NCBI GenBank assembly: GCA_903884065.1
Contig: CAISDL010000058.1
Span: 1 to 64,000 of the forward strand
Reading direction: 5' to 3'
DNA: 64,000 bases
DNA from: an uncultured Actinomycetes bacterium
GTDB lineage: Bacteria; Actinomycetota; Actinomycetes; Mycobacteriales; Mycobacteriaceae
Below are positions 18,260 through 26,092 of the stretch, piece by piece; within the stretch, counting starts at the first letter, position 1; every line of letters starts with the position of its first letter. The translations under genes and the position numbers were made by a program. Under the pieces are notes generated by a model that saw nothing but the letters and a program-made list of their open reading frames with translations, searched no databases and was not told the DNA's origin.

Positions 18260-18865
18260 GTGAGTGTCGGCAACCATCGGCTGGTCCTGCTCCGTCATGG
18301 CGAAACCGAGTGGTCCCGTGATCGCAAACACACCAGCCACACCGATCTCGACCTCACCGACGTGGGCCGCGGACAGGCCAAGCTGGCCGCCATCACGCTG
18401 GACTCCCTGGCCCTGGACAACCCGCTGGTCGTCAGCAGCCCGCGCCGCCGCGCCCTGGCCACCGCCGAACTCGCCGGGCTGACCGTCGACGAGGTGTTGC
18501 CGCTGCTGGTCGAGTGGGACTACGGCGACTACGAGGGGCAGACCACCCACGACATCCGCACCGAGACCCCGGGCTGGCTGCTGTGGACCTACGGCTGCCC
18601 CGGCGGGGAGAGCGTGGATCAGGTCAGCATGCGGGCCGACCAGGCGGTGGCCTACGCACTGGACCATATGAGCGAGCGCGACGTGGTGTTCGTCAGCCAC
18701 GGCCACTTCTCCCGTTCGGTGATCACCCGCTGGGTCGAACAACCCCTGCGCGAGGGGGCGCGGTACGGGTTCGGCACCGCGTCGGTCGCGGTGTGCGGCT
18801 TCGAGTACGGGTTGCGCCAACTGTCCGCGCTCGGCCTCACCAGCCCGCCGGCCTGCGAGACGTGA
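18260..18865 (+). CDS. gpm2: Histidine-phosphatase superfamily protein (Gpm2-like)
   Basis: 201 residues. The phosphohistidine motif LLRHGETEW lies near residue 9 and the second active-site His in FVSHGHFSRSV near residue 155, with ESVDQV in between. M. tuberculosis Rv3214 (annotated gpm2) is an acid phosphatase rather than a glycolytic mutase, and this protein aligns with it over its whole length, so a phosphatase role is likely. GTG 18260 aligns with the Rv3214 start; GTG 18254 is possible. CAGAAT 8 bases upstream may be a weak -10. Coupled to entC by a GTGA overlap. Confidence 0.88.
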   Translation: MSVGNHRLVLLRHGETEWSRDRKHTSHTDLDLTDVGRGQAKLAAITLDSLALDNPLVVSSPRRRALATAELAGLTVDEVLPLLVEWDYGDYEGQTTHDIRTETPGWLLWTYGCPGGESVDQVSMRADQAVAYALDHMSERDVVFVSHGHFSRSVITRWVEQPLREGARYGFGTASVAVCGFEYGLRQLSALGLTSPPACET

Positions 18866-19953
18866 CGCTTCCGCCGACCTTCGTGCTGACCGGCCCGGCC
18901 GGAACCCTTGTCGCAGAGGGCATTCAGAACGGATACGACGACATCGGCGCCGCGGCGCGGGCCCTGCGCGACGGATCTGCGCGCCTGGTCGTGGGCGCTC
19001 TGCCGTTCGACCTGCGTCACCCGGCGGCTCTGTTGACCCCCCGCTCGGTGCGCAACACCCTTGCCCGGATCCCGGACGGCCACCTGCCGCCGGTGCGGAT
19101 CGCCGAGACACTGCCCGACCCGCAGGTGCACCGGTCCCGGATCGAGGCGGCGCTGCGCCTGCTGCGCGATCCCGGAAACCCCTTGGAAAAAGTGGTTCTG
19201 GCGCGCGCCCTGCGACTGGTGGCCGACGGACCGCTGGATCCGCTGGCCATCCTCGGCCGACTCGCCGCCGCCGACCCGGAGGCGACCGCCTACCTGGCCG
19301 ACCTCTCCCCCGCCGGCCCGGCCTTCGCCGGAAGCGTGCTGGTGGGCGCGAGCCCGGAACTGCTGGTCGCCCGCCGCGGCGACCAGGTGACCTGTCAGCC
19401 GTTCGCCGGGTCTGCCGCACGCTCGGCCGACCCGGCCGTCGATGCGGCCAACGGCGCCGCGTTGGCGGCCTCGGGCAAGAACCGGCACGAGCACCACCTG
19501 GTTGTCGACACCATGGGCGACGCCCTGGCACCGCTGTGCCGCAGCCTCGACGTCGCACCCGAGCCGGAATTGAGCAGCACCGCCGCCCTGTGGCACCTGA
19601 GCACCCCGATCCGCGGCACGCTGCGCGACAATGCCACCACCGCAATCGATCTGGCACTCGCCCTGCACCCCACCCCGGCTGTCGGCGGAGTGCCGACCGC
19701 CGCAGCCGTCGACGCCATCGCCGAACTGGAGGGCGACCGGGGCTTCTACGCAGGGGCAGTCGGCTGGTGCGACGCCAGCGGCGACGGCCGCTGGGTGGTG
19801 GCGATCCGCGGCGCCCAGTTGGCGGCCGATCGCCGCAGTGCGATGGCACAGGCCGGCGGCGGGATCGTCGCGGAATCCGATGCCGACGACGAAGTCGCCG
19901 AGACCACGACGAAGTTCCGCACCGTTCTCGCGGCCCTGGGGGTGTCGCCATGA
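18862..19953 (+). CDS. entC: Isochorismate synthase (EntC/MenF-like)
   Basis: 363 residues, chorismate-binding enzyme that converts chorismate to isochorismate for menaquinone or siderophore synthesis. Signature blocks: LEKVVLARAL near residue 110, QPFAGSAARS, HHLVVDTM, HPTPAVGGVPT and DRGFYAGAVGW, then AGGGIVAESD at the C-terminus. All are in order and the size is normal. The GTG start overlaps the gpm2 TGA, and the stop overlaps the next ATG, making a three-gene translationally coupled unit. Equivalent to Rv3215, but longer and apparently intact here. Confidence 0.92.
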   Translation: MTLPPTFVLTGPAGTLVAEGIQNGYDDIGAAARALRDGSARLVVGALPFDLRHPAALLTPRSVRNTLARIPDGHLPPVRIAETLPDPQVHRSRIEAALRLLRDPGNPLEKVVLARALRLVADGPLDPLAILGRLAAADPEATAYLADLSPAGPAFAGSVLVGASPELLVARRGDQVTCQPFAGSAARSADPAVDAANGAALAASGKNRHEHHLVVDTMGDALAPLCRSLDVAPEPELSSTAALWHLSTPIRGTLRDNATTAIDLALALHPTPAVGGVPTAAAVDAIAELEGDRGFYAGAVGWCDASGDGRWVVAIRGAQLAADRRSAMAQAGGGIVAESDADDEVAETTTKFRTVLAALGVSP

Positions 19954-20444
19954 GTATGCGGATCCGGCTCGCCCGGCCCGGCGACGAAGCAGCCATCGTG
20001 TCGATGATTCATGAACTCGCCGCCTTCGAGCGCGCCCCCGAGCAGTGCACCGTGACCGAAAGTCAGATCACCACAGCACTTTTCGGCGACGACGCCGTGG
20101 CCTGCTGTTTCCTCGCCGAGGTCGGGTCGGAGACCGCCGCGATGGCGCTGTGGTTCCGCAACTTCTCCACCTGGGACGGCGTGGCCGGCATCCACCTGGA
20201 GGACCTGTTCGTCCGGGATCGGTTCCGGCGCAGCGGGATTGCCCGGGCGCTGCTTGCCACCCTGGCACAGGAGTGCGTCATGAAGAACTACAGCAGACTG
20301 AGTTGGTCTGTGCTGGAATGGAACACCGACGCCATCGCGCTCTACGACGCCGTGGGGGGTCGCCCGCTCACGGAGTGGATCGGCTACCGGGTCTGCGGAT
20401 CCGAACTGTCGGCGCTGGCTGCATCGTGTGATGCCATCCACTGA
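19950..20444 (+). CDS. GNAT N-acetyltransferase, diamine acetyltransferase-like
   Basis: 164 residues. Acetyl-CoA-binding motif A is seen as LEDLFVRDRFRRSGIARALL near residue 90, followed by WSVLEWNTDAIALYDAVGG, typical of spermidine/diamine N-acetyltransferases. ATG at 19950 overlaps the entC stop (ATGA). Rv3216 equivalent. The 3' end overlaps the convergent membrane-protein gene by 61 bases. The acyl acceptor is unknown; similarity points to a polyamine or amino-acid-like amine. Confidence 0.88.
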   Translation: MSMRIRLARPGDEAAIVSMIHELAAFERAPEQCTVTESQITTALFGDDAVACCFLAEVGSETAAMALWFRNFSTWDGVAGIHLEDLFVRDRFRRSGIARALLATLAQECVMKNYSRLSWSVLEWNTDAIALYDAVGGRPLTEWIGYRVCGSELSALAASCDAIH

Positions 20445-20806
20445 ATTGCGCTGCGGCTGAACAGCAGAACCAGAATCGCCACCGCCAGCACGGCAAGGGG
20501 TACCGCGTAGATCCACTGGTGTGAGCCCACCCCGGCATACCAGGCGACACCCAGGAGCAGTAACTGGGCGAACACCGCGATGCCGCGGCCCCAGCGCCGG
20601 CCGGTCCACAGCGCCCATCCGGCGGCGAGCACGGCACCGCCGATCACCGCGAACCAGGCGGCGTTTCCGTAGCCGTCGACGATGTGACGGTCGGCACCGG
20701 CCAGCCCGCGGATCACGAAGACCACGGCGGCGACGATGGCGAGGGCACCCTGCACGGCCACCAGTCCGGCCGCGCGCCGCACGGTCGTGGGAACCCCAGG
20801 TTTCAT
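20384..20806 (-). CDS. Four-helix integral membrane protein (Rv3217c-like)
   Basis: 140 residues from ATG 20806; the frame runs far upstream but those residues are not protein-like. Hydrophobic segments near 12-33, 45-65, 70-92 and 97-118. Equivalent in position and type to Rv3217c. No functional motif. Its C-terminal tail is encoded opposite the GNAT gene (61-base antisense overlap), so the two transcripts would be complementary at their 3' ends. Confidence 0.75.
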   Translation of the reverse strand: MKPGVPTTVRRAAGLVAVQGALAIVAAVVFVIRGLAGADRHIVDGYGNAAWFAVIGGAVLAAGWALWTGRRWGRGIAVFAQLLLLGVAWYAGVGSHQWIYAVPLAVLAVAILVLLFSRSAIQWMASHDAASADSSDPQTR

Positions 20807-20807
20807 A

Positions 20808-20867
20808 GGGCCGGCGCTCACAGGACCGGGGCCCAGGGGGCCTGCGCTCACAGGGCGCCGGCACGGG
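20808..20867. repeat. Imperfect 30-base tandem duplication over a stop codon
   Basis: Two 30-base units, each containing GCGCTCACAGG (20814-20824 and 20844-20854), lie between the membrane-protein gene and the secreted-protein gene. The second copy contains the stop codon of the latter (20848-20850). Divergence outside the core suggests an older duplication. Confidence 0.7.
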
Positions 20868-21447
20868 CGGCGACCTGCCGCACCACGGCGGTGGCGATCC
20901 GGTCGGAGTCGCCGAAACGATCGGCGGCCACGCCGATCAGGGCCGGTCCGGAGACCCGATAAATCGTCGAGCACTGGCTGAAGCACAACGCCATCGTCGT
21001 CGGGTCGAGCACTTGCACGGTGAACGACAGGTTCTCGACGTTCTGGTTCGAACAGGCCAGCAGCGAGGTGGCGAGGTCGCCAAGGGCAACCTTGGCGTCG
21101 TTCCCGCTGGGATAGATGCCGACGGCCTGGGTGACGGACCGGTTCGCCGCACCGGTGTAGGTCACCGACCGGAACGGGCCGACGTTGGCGAAGGCGACGT
21201 CCTGGTCGAAGACGGCATGACATTCGGCCGGGTACTGCTCGTCGTACTGATGGTTTCCGCCGGGCCGGCGCAGGTCGAGTGCCGGGTCCGGGGTCAATCC
21301 GGTATTGCCGGCGATCGCACCCACCTCCTCGACACTGAGAATGGCGGGGTCGGGGTTGGGGTCGGCCGAAGCGACCGGCGCGGCGCCGACCTGCAGGCAC
21401 ACCGCCATGACGGTTGCCGCCGTGATGAGTTCGCGAATCCTTGCCAC
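20848..21447 (-). CDS. Secreted sensor-domain protein, PknH extracellular-like
   Basis: 199 residues. Signal peptide at 1-28 with a cleavage-like ASADP. The mature part resembles the extracellular sensor domain of mycobacterial PknH: paired cysteines (AECHAVF, LLACSNQN, ALCFSQCSTIYRV) and the central WxxC-like spacing with PSGNDAKVALGDLA. Likely exported, lipoprotein-like or free in the periplasm. Not present between Rv3217c and Rv3218 in M. tuberculosis, so it is an insertion. Function unknown; such free-standing domains are common in mycobacteria. Confidence 0.75.
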   Translation of the reverse strand: MARIRELITAATVMAVCLQVGAAPVASADPNPDPAILSVEEVGAIAGNTGLTPDPALDLRRPGGNHQYDEQYPAECHAVFDQDVAFANVGPFRSVTYTGAANRSVTQAVGIYPSGNDAKVALGDLATSLLACSNQNVENLSFTVQVLDPTTMALCFSQCSTIYRVSGPALIGVAADRFGDSDRIATAVVRQVAARAGAL

Positions 21448-21499
21448 ACTGCCACCTCGAGGTTGTCCCGCGTCCCGCCGAGTCTACGTGGGCTGCCGA

Positions 21500-21505
21500 T
21501 AGGCT
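21500..21505 (+). promoter_or_regulatory. -10 hexamer for leaderless lipid-kinase gene
   Basis: TAGGCT fits TANNNT and lies 8 bases before GTG 21514, so the transcript probably begins at the start codon. Confidence 0.45.
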
Positions 21506-21513
21506 CATGGCTC

Positions 21514-22473
21514 GTGCGGGCCGTCCTGATCGTGAACCCCAATGCCACCTCGACCACCGCGGCCGGCCGCGATCTGTTGGCCCATGCGCTGGAAAGCCGG
21601 GTGGAACTGACCGTCACCCACACCGAACGCGGTGGTCATGCCATCGAGATCGCCGAGGCCGCCAGGCGCGACGGTATCGATGTGATCATCGTTCACGGCG
21701 GCGACGGCACGGTCAATGAAGTGGTCAACGGCCTACTCGGGCCGCCCGGACCGGATCGGCCCAGCGCCGACACCCTGCCGGCGGTCGCGGTGGTACCCGG
21801 TGGGGCCGCCAACGTCTTCGCCCGCGCCCTGGGGATCAGTCCGGACCCCATCGAGGCCACCAACCAACTGATCGACCTGCTCGGCGAGCACCGTCAGGGC
21901 GCGCAGTGGCGGCGCATCGGCCTGATGGACTGCGCCGAACGCTGGGCGGTGTTCACCGCCGGGATGGGCGTCGACGGCGACGTGGTGGCAGCCGTGGAGG
22001 CTCAGCGCGCGAAGGGCCGCAAGGTGACCGCGGCGCGCTACATCCGCATCGGTGTGCGCGAGATGATCGGCAACGCCCGCCGGGAACCGCTGTTGACGCT
22101 GCACCTGCCGGACCGGGAACCGGTGGAAGGGGTGCATTTCGCCTTCGTGTCCAACGCCAGTCCCTGGACCTATGCCAATGCACGACCGATCTGGACCAAC
22201 CCGGGCACGACGTTCGAGGGCGGCCTGGGCCTGTTCGCCGTCACCAGCATGAACGTGTTCTACAACCTGCTGGTGGTTCGCCGGATGTGGTCCAAGAACC
22301 CCACGCTCACCGGGAAATATCTGATCAACGACGACGACCTGCCCTGGGTGCGGATCACCGCGGCAGAACCGATCGCCTGCCAGGTCGACGGGGACTTCCT
22401 CGGAATGCGCACCGACATGACGTTCACAGCGGTTCCGCAGGCAGTGGCGGTGGTGGCGCCGCCGCCCGGGTAG
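21514..22473 (+). CDS. Diacylglycerol/lipid kinase family protein
   Basis: 319 residues from GTG 21514, the only start giving the typical N-terminus RAVLIVNPNA. The DAGK catalytic loop GGDGTVNEVVNGL is near residue 65, with PGGAANVFARALG further on and a C-terminal beta domain ending near ACQVDGDFLG. Phosphorylates a lipid such as diacylglycerol or a related acceptor with ATP at the inner membrane face. Equivalent to Rv3218. Precedes whiB1, separated by a long regulatory region, so not an operon with it. Confidence 0.88.
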   Translation: MRAVLIVNPNATSTTAAGRDLLAHALESRVELTVTHTERGGHAIEIAEAARRDGIDVIIVHGGDGTVNEVVNGLLGPPGPDRPSADTLPAVAVVPGGAANVFARALGISPDPIEATNQLIDLLGEHRQGAQWRRIGLMDCAERWAVFTAGMGVDGDVVAAVEAQRAKGRKVTAARYIRIGVREMIGNARREPLLTLHLPDREPVEGVHFAFVSNASPWTYANARPIWTNPGTTFEGGLGLFAVTSMNVFYNLLVVRRMWSKNPTLTGKYLINDDDLPWVRITAAEPIACQVDGDFLGMRTDMTFTAVPQAVAVVAPPPG

Positions 22474-22580
22474 CTGAGGAATGTCGCCGATCTGCGAGAA
22501 CCCTGGACGACCAGCGGCTTTTGAGTACAATTGCCGCTGAGCCTAATACACCGGAAACGGCGGAGCGAAACCGCCCCTCT

Positions 22581-22618
22581 AGTGACATTGCCCACGGTTC
22601 CACAAAGTCCTATTGACA
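22581..22618 (+). promoter_or_regulatory. whiB1 control region: Crp-like site and -35-like hexamer
   Basis: AGTGACATTGCCCACG at 22581-22596 closely resembles the Crp (Rv3676) site that I recall upstream of M. tuberculosis whiB1. TTGACA at 22613-22618 is a good -35, but no well-spaced TANNNT is obvious downstream. TGTGTGTGCACA at about 22665-22676 is a second partly palindromic, Crp-like element. Together they fit cAMP control of whiB1. Confidence 0.5.
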
Positions 22619-22749
22619 TCCATCCGGCCTGTGGAACCATCGATGTAACAGTGCAACAACATTTGTGTGTGCACAGGTTAACGACCTCGGCGAGTGGAAA
22701 CACTCCCTCACCTTGGTGCGCACACAGTTATTCGAAGGAGTAGCGACAC

Positions 22750-23004
22750 ATGGATTGGCGCCATACTGCGGTCTGTCGGGACGAAGATCCGGAACTGTTC
22801 TTCCCGGTTGGGAACAGCGGCCCGGCTCTGGCCCAGATCGCTGACGCGAAGCTCGTCTGCAATCGCTGCCCGGTCGTCACCGAGTGCCTGACCTGGGCAC
22901 TGGATTCCGGCCAGGATGCCGGCGTGTGGGGCGGAATGAGCGAAGACGAGCGTCGCGCTCTCAAGCGCCGCAACGCCCGCACCCGGGCGCGCACCGGAGT
23001 CTAG
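22750..23004 (+). CDS. whiB1: WhiB1, iron-sulfur nitric-oxide-sensing regulator
   Basis: 84 residues, exactly the family size. The four cluster ligands are Cys9, Cys37, Cys40 and Cys46; the turn GVWGGMSEDE follows, then an Arg/Lys-rich DNA-binding tail (ALKRRNARTRARTG). Binds a 4Fe-4S cluster that reacts with nitric oxide; essential in M. tuberculosis and a partner of the housekeeping sigma factor. AAGGAG lies 9 bases before ATG 22750. Preceded by a 276-base non-coding control region and followed by a strong terminator, so it is monocistronic. Confidence 0.97.
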   Translation: MDWRHTAVCRDEDPELFFPVGNSGPALAQIADAKLVCNRCPVVTECLTWALDSGQDAGVWGGMSEDERRALKRRNARTRARTGV

Positions 23005-23018
23005 TCCTCGGACTTCTC

Positions 23019-23055
23019 ACTGCGGCCCCGGCGACCACGCCGGGGCCGCAGTTTT
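23019..23055 (+). terminator. Intrinsic terminator after whiB1
   Basis: A perfect 15-base stem (23019-23033 with 23038-23052), loop ACCA, then TTTTT, 15 bases after the whiB1 stop. Being nearly symmetrical it may also stop the convergent pdtaS transcript. Confidence 0.9.
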
Positions 23056-23070
23056 TGCCCCCAGGCGCCC

Positions 23071-24486
23071 TTACGGTGCAACCCCGCGGCCGGCGCGCCG
23101 GCCGATGGGCACCCGCAGCACCGCATGGGTGCCGCCACCAGGCGCCGCGCGCATCTCCAGGGAGCCGTCCAACTCGGCGTTCACCAGGGTGCGCACGATC
23201 TGCAGACCGAGCCGGTCAGAGGCCTCCAGGGTGAAACCCTCCGGTAGGCCGCGGCCGTCGTCGTCGACGACGATCTCCAGCGAACGGGCCGAACGATCGG
23301 CCCGGATCACCACCCGACCGCGTTTGTCGGCCGGATCGAATGCGTGCTCAATGGCATTCTGCGCCAGTTCGGTGACGACCATGACCAGCGCCATGGCGCG
23401 GTCGGCGTCGAGCACGCCCAGGCTGCCCTCCCGGTTGATCCGGATCGGGGTGTCCACCCGGGCCACGTCGTTCATGATGGGCAGGATCCGGTCGATGACC
23501 TCGTCGAGGTTGACCTCCTCATCGACCGACATCGACAACGCGTCGTGCACCTGGGCGATCGCGGCGACGCGCCGGACCGACTCCATCAGCGCTTCGCGGC
23601 CCTCGTCGTTGTTGGTGCGCCGGGCCTGCAGCCGCAACAGCGCGGCCACGGTCTGCAGGTTGTTCTTGACCCGGTGATGGATCTCGCGGATCGTCGCGTC
23701 CTTGGACAACAGCGCCCGGTCCCGCCGCTTGACCTCGGTGACGTCGCGGATCAGCACCGCGGCTCCGGCCGGTGCGCCGCCCACACCGAGCGGCAGGGTC
23801 CGCAGCAGGACCGCCGCCCCCCCGGCGTCGATCTCCAGCCGCATCCCCGAACCGCCGGCCAGCGAGTGGCCGACGTGTTCGGCGAGTTCCTGGGCCTCGA
23901 ACGGATCCGACAACAGCGGCCGGGTGATGGCGATCAGGTTGTGGCCCTCGAGTTCGGAGTTGAGACCCATCCGGTGGTAGGCCGACAGCGCGTTGGGGCT
24001 GGCGTAGGTGACCACGCCGTCGACGTCGAGGCGGATGAATCCGTCCCCGACCCGGGGGCTCGACCGGGACAACGCCAGGTCGGCCACATTGGGGAAGCTT
24101 CCCTCCGACACCATCTCCAACAAGTGCCCGGCGCAGTCCAGGTAGGCGGTCTCCAGGGGCGAGGACGTGCGCCTGCCGTCGCCCGCGGTCTGGTGGGTGA
24201 GCATGGCGACCACCTCGCCGCGGTAGCGCACCGGCACCGCCCCCTGCAGGGCATCCTCGCCGACGACCGTGCCGACGGCGTCGGTCAGCAGCAGCGTTGA
24301 GGCGGTGTTGGGGCGGCACTGTGCGACGCAGACCATGGCGCCGCCTTCGCGGCGGACCCACATGAGGAAGTCGCCGAAGGACATATCCGCCAGCAACTGC
24401 CATTCACCGACCACCGCATGCAGGTGGTCGACGGCGACGCCGGGCAGTTCGGTGTGTTCGGCGAGCAGGTCACCGAGGGTCGACAC
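23071..24486 (-). CDS. pdtaS: PdtaS sensor histidine kinase
   Basis: 471 residues, soluble. N-terminal GAF-like domain (about 1-150), PAS domain (about 165-270, DGFIRLDVDGVVTYASPNALSAYH), then an HWE/HisKA_2-type kinase with phospho-acceptor His in IREIHHRVKNNLQT near residue 300 and ATP lid VVDDDGRGLPEGF. Matches Rv3220c closely. Its response regulator PdtaR, an antiterminator with an ANTAR domain, is encoded elsewhere in mycobacteria. About 30 residues shorter than the M. tuberculosis protein, with the difference inside the GAF region. Start GTG 24486. Confidence 0.93.
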   Translation of the reverse strand: MSTLGDLLAEHTELPGVAVDHLHAVVGEWQLLADMSFGDFLMWVRREGGAMVCVAQCRPNTASTLLLTDAVGTVVGEDALQGAVPVRYRGEVVAMLTHQTAGDGRRTSSPLETAYLDCAGHLLEMVSEGSFPNVADLALSRSSPRVGDGFIRLDVDGVVTYASPNALSAYHRMGLNSELEGHNLIAITRPLLSDPFEAQELAEHVGHSLAGGSGMRLEIDAGGAAVLLRTLPLGVGGAPAGAAVLIRDVTEVKRRDRALLSKDATIREIHHRVKNNLQTVAALLRLQARRTNNDEGREALMESVRRVAAIAQVHDALSMSVDEEVNLDEVIDRILPIMNDVARVDTPIRINREGSLGVLDADRAMALVMVVTELAQNAIEHAFDPADKRGRVVIRADRSARSLEIVVDDDGRGLPEGFTLEASDRLGLQIVRTLVNAELDGSLEMRAAPGGGTHAVLRVPIGRRAGRGVAP

Positions 24487-24553
24487 GGGACCGCGAGTCG
24501 AGGATGCCGCCGACGAACGGGGCGGAAGAGGAGCGAGCCATCAGACGTGGTGG

Positions 24554-24769
24554 CTAGTCGATGATGGCGATCAGGTCGCCGGCCTTGATGACATCGCCCA
24601 CGGCGACGTTGACCTCGGTGACGGTGCCCCCCACCTCGGCGAGCACCGGAATCTCCATTTTCATCGACTCCAGGAGCACCAGCGTGTCCCCGGGACCGAT
24701 CTGGTCGCCCTCGCTGACGACGACCTCCAGCACACTGGCCACGATCTCAGCGCGCACGTCCTCGGCCAT
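24554..24769 (-). CDS. Small biotinyl/lipoyl carrier protein (TB7.3-like)
   Basis: 71 residues: a lone biotinyl domain, with the biotin-accepting Lys37 in LLESMKMEIPV. The rest is the barrel of the fold (IGPGDTLV, GGTVTEVNVAVGD). Equivalent to Rv3221c (TB7.3). Start ATG 24769; upstream frame to 24853 is non-conserved. Probably a carboxyl carrier for an acyl-CoA carboxylase, but no carboxylase subunit is adjacent. Sits 67 bases upstream of pdtaS on the same strand. Confidence 0.92.
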   Translation of the reverse strand: MAEDVRAEIVASVLEVVVSEGDQIGPGDTLVLLESMKMEIPVLAEVGGTVTEVNVAVGDVIKAGDLIAIID

Positions 24770-24888
24770 AACCCCTATCGAACCACAACACCGGGTATCC
24801 GGTGCCGGTAGCCGCCGTGAGACACTAGACGCAATGACGCAGCCGGCGGGCAATCAGCGACCGGCGGCAATCACGAGGAGGAACACCC

Positions 24889-24963
24889 ATGGCGAAGCGT
24901 GGGCGCAAGAAGCGCGACCGTAAGCACAGCAAGGCCAACCACGGCAGGCGTCCCAACGCCTGA
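24889..24963 (+). CDS. 50S ribosomal protein bL37 (24 residues)
   Basis: ATG 24889 to TGA 24963, with a strong GAGGAGG ribosome site 8 bases upstream. The product has 11 Lys/Arg in 24 residues (starts MAKRGRKKRD, ends GRRPNA) and matches, from memory, the small protein bL37 seen in mycobacterial ribosome structures, differing at about one position. It binds 23S rRNA near the peptidyl transferase region. Divergent from the TB7.3 gene. The stop codon is the first base triplet of a five-copy tandem repeat. Confidence 0.9.
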   Translation: MAKRGRKKRDRKHSKANHGRRPNA

Positions 24964-25041
24964 TTTCGGTTGGGGCCTGATTTCGTTGGGGCCTGATTTC
25001 GTTGGGGCCTGATTTCGTTGGGGCCTGATTTCGTTGGGGCC
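24961..25041 (+). repeat. 16-base tandem repeat, 5 copies, starting at the bL37 stop
   Basis: Unit TGATTTCGTTGGGGCC. First copy 24961-24977 has one extra G; copies two to five are identical and end at 25041. The first TGA is the bL37 stop codon. The repeat forms the 3' untranslated region. Confidence 0.97.
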
Positions 25042-25057
25042 TCACCACCGAGCGTGC

Positions 25058-25095
25058 AGCCAGCGTCACATTCGAAGCCGAGTGTGACGCTGGCT
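25058..25095. terminator. Long hairpin between bL37 and rshA, likely bidirectional
   Basis: A perfect 13-base stem (25058-25070 with 25083-25095) with a 12-base loop lies between two convergent genes. No T-run follows on either strand, so termination would be of the weak or T-less type reported in mycobacteria; an RNA-stabilising role is also possible. Confidence 0.5.
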
Positions 25096-25118
25096 TCACG
25101 CTGGCGTGGTGACGGGCA

Positions 25119-25412
25119 CTAGCCCCGGCGGATGATCGTCGTCTGGCTGATCTGGATCCGCACCCGCTCCACCAGATAGCTCGGCGCCTTGTCGCCGCTG
25201 CACTTGGTGGCGATCAGGTTCTTGATCCGCTCCTCCACGCCGTAGTGGCGCAGGCAGGCCGGGCAATGGTCGAGGTGGCGGCGCAGCCGTTCGCGCTCGT
25301 CGTCGGTGACCTCGCCGTCGAGCATGGCCCACACCTCCCGGATCACCACCGCGCAGTCGGTGTGGCCGGCATCAGGGTCGTCCCGGGCCTCGTGTTCATG
25401 GTCAAAGCTCAC
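25119..25412 (-). CDS. rshA: RshA, zinc-binding anti-sigma factor for SigH
   Basis: 97 residues. The ZAS zinc motif is His46-x3-Cys50-x2-Cys53 (HLDHCPAC), with another conserved Cys at 20 and Cys at about 70. Oxidation of such cysteines releases the sigma factor. The ATG start overlaps the sigH stop by 4 bases (ATGA), giving equimolar coupled synthesis. Equivalent to Rv3221A. Inhibits SigH under reducing conditions; in M. tuberculosis PknB phosphorylation also weakens binding. Confidence 0.94.
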   Translation of the reverse strand: MSFDHEHEARDDPDAGHTDCAVVIREVWAMLDGEVTDDERERLRRHLDHCPACLRHYGVEERIKNLIATKCSGDKAPSYLVERVRIQISQTTIIRRG

Positions 25413-26065
25413 GACGACACCTCCTCGTCGCTGGACTCGTCCTGCGGCTGACCGCGCAACAGACCGCGGTCCCTGGCGACATCGGCGAGCAGGCCGCGCA
25501 GTTGCCGCCGGCCCCGGTGCAGGCGGGACATGACGGTCCCGATCGGCGTTTCCATGATCTCGGCGATCTCCTTGTAGGGCAGGCCCTCGACGTCGGCGAG
25601 GTAAACCGCGAGCCTGAACTCTTCTGGTAACGCTTGGAGAGCCTCTTTGATTTCACTATCGGGAAGATTTTCCAGCGCCTCCACCTCGGCGGAGCGCAAT
25701 CCGGTGGACGTGTGCTCGGCGCTGGCGGCCAATTGCCAGTCGGTGATCTCGTCGGTGGGGTACTCGGCGGGCTGGCGCTGCTTCTTGCGGTAGGTGTTGA
25801 TGTAGGTGTTGGTCAGGATGCGGTACAGCCAGGCCTTGAGGTTGGTGCCCTCCCGGAAGGACCGGAACGCCGCATAGGCCTTGACCATGGTTTCCTGCAC
25901 CAGGTCCTCGGCGTCGGCGGGGTTTCGCGTCATCCGCAGCGCGCCGCCGTAGAGCTGATCCATCAGGGGGATGGCGTCACGCTCGAAGCGCGCGGTCAGC
26001 TCGGCGTCGGTCTCCTCGCGGGCGGCGCCGTCCGCGTCCCGGCCGGGCTCGTCGTTTTCGGTCAT
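25409..26065 (-). CDS. sigH: SigH, ECF sigma factor of heat and thiol-oxidative stress
   Basis: 218 residues. Region 2: [20 protein letters not shown] and [20 protein letters not shown] near residues 50-95. Region 4: [44 protein letters not shown] near residues 145-190. Acidic tails at both ends. Directs transcription of thioredoxin, chaperone and sigB/sigE genes in mycobacteria. Coupled to rshA. A TAGGAT hexamer 9 bases upstream of ATG suggests a leaderless housekeeping promoter; a SigH-type GGAA/GTT promoter was not recognised in the short intergenic. Confidence 0.95.
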   Translation of the reverse strand: MTENDEPGRDADGAAREETDAELTARFERDAIPLMDQLYGGALRMTRNPADAEDLVQETMVKAYAAFRSFREGTNLKAWLYRILTNTYINTYRKKQRQPAEYPTDEITDWQLAASAEHTSTGLRSAEVEALENLPDSEIKEALQALPEEFRLAVYLADVEGLPYKEIAEIMETPIGTVMSRLHRGRRQLRGLLADVARDRGLLRGQPQDESSDEEVSS

Positions 26066-26074
26066 TGGACAGTG

Positions 26075-26084
26075 ATCCTAAGCT
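26075..26084. promoter_or_regulatory. Overlapping divergent -10 hexamers for sigH and the SDR gene
   Basis: ATCCTAAGCT contains TAGGAT on the minus strand (26080-26075) and TAAGCT on the plus strand (26079-26084), sharing two bases. Each lies 8-9 bases from the start codon of its gene. The two promoters can hardly be occupied together, so sigH and the dehydrogenase would compete for polymerase. Confidence 0.5.
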
Positions 26085-26092
26085 GTCGACCT

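Noticed and set aside
24961-25041. 16-base repeat array considered as CRISPR
   Set aside because: Units are directly adjacent with no spacers and no cas genes nearby; simple tandem repeat.
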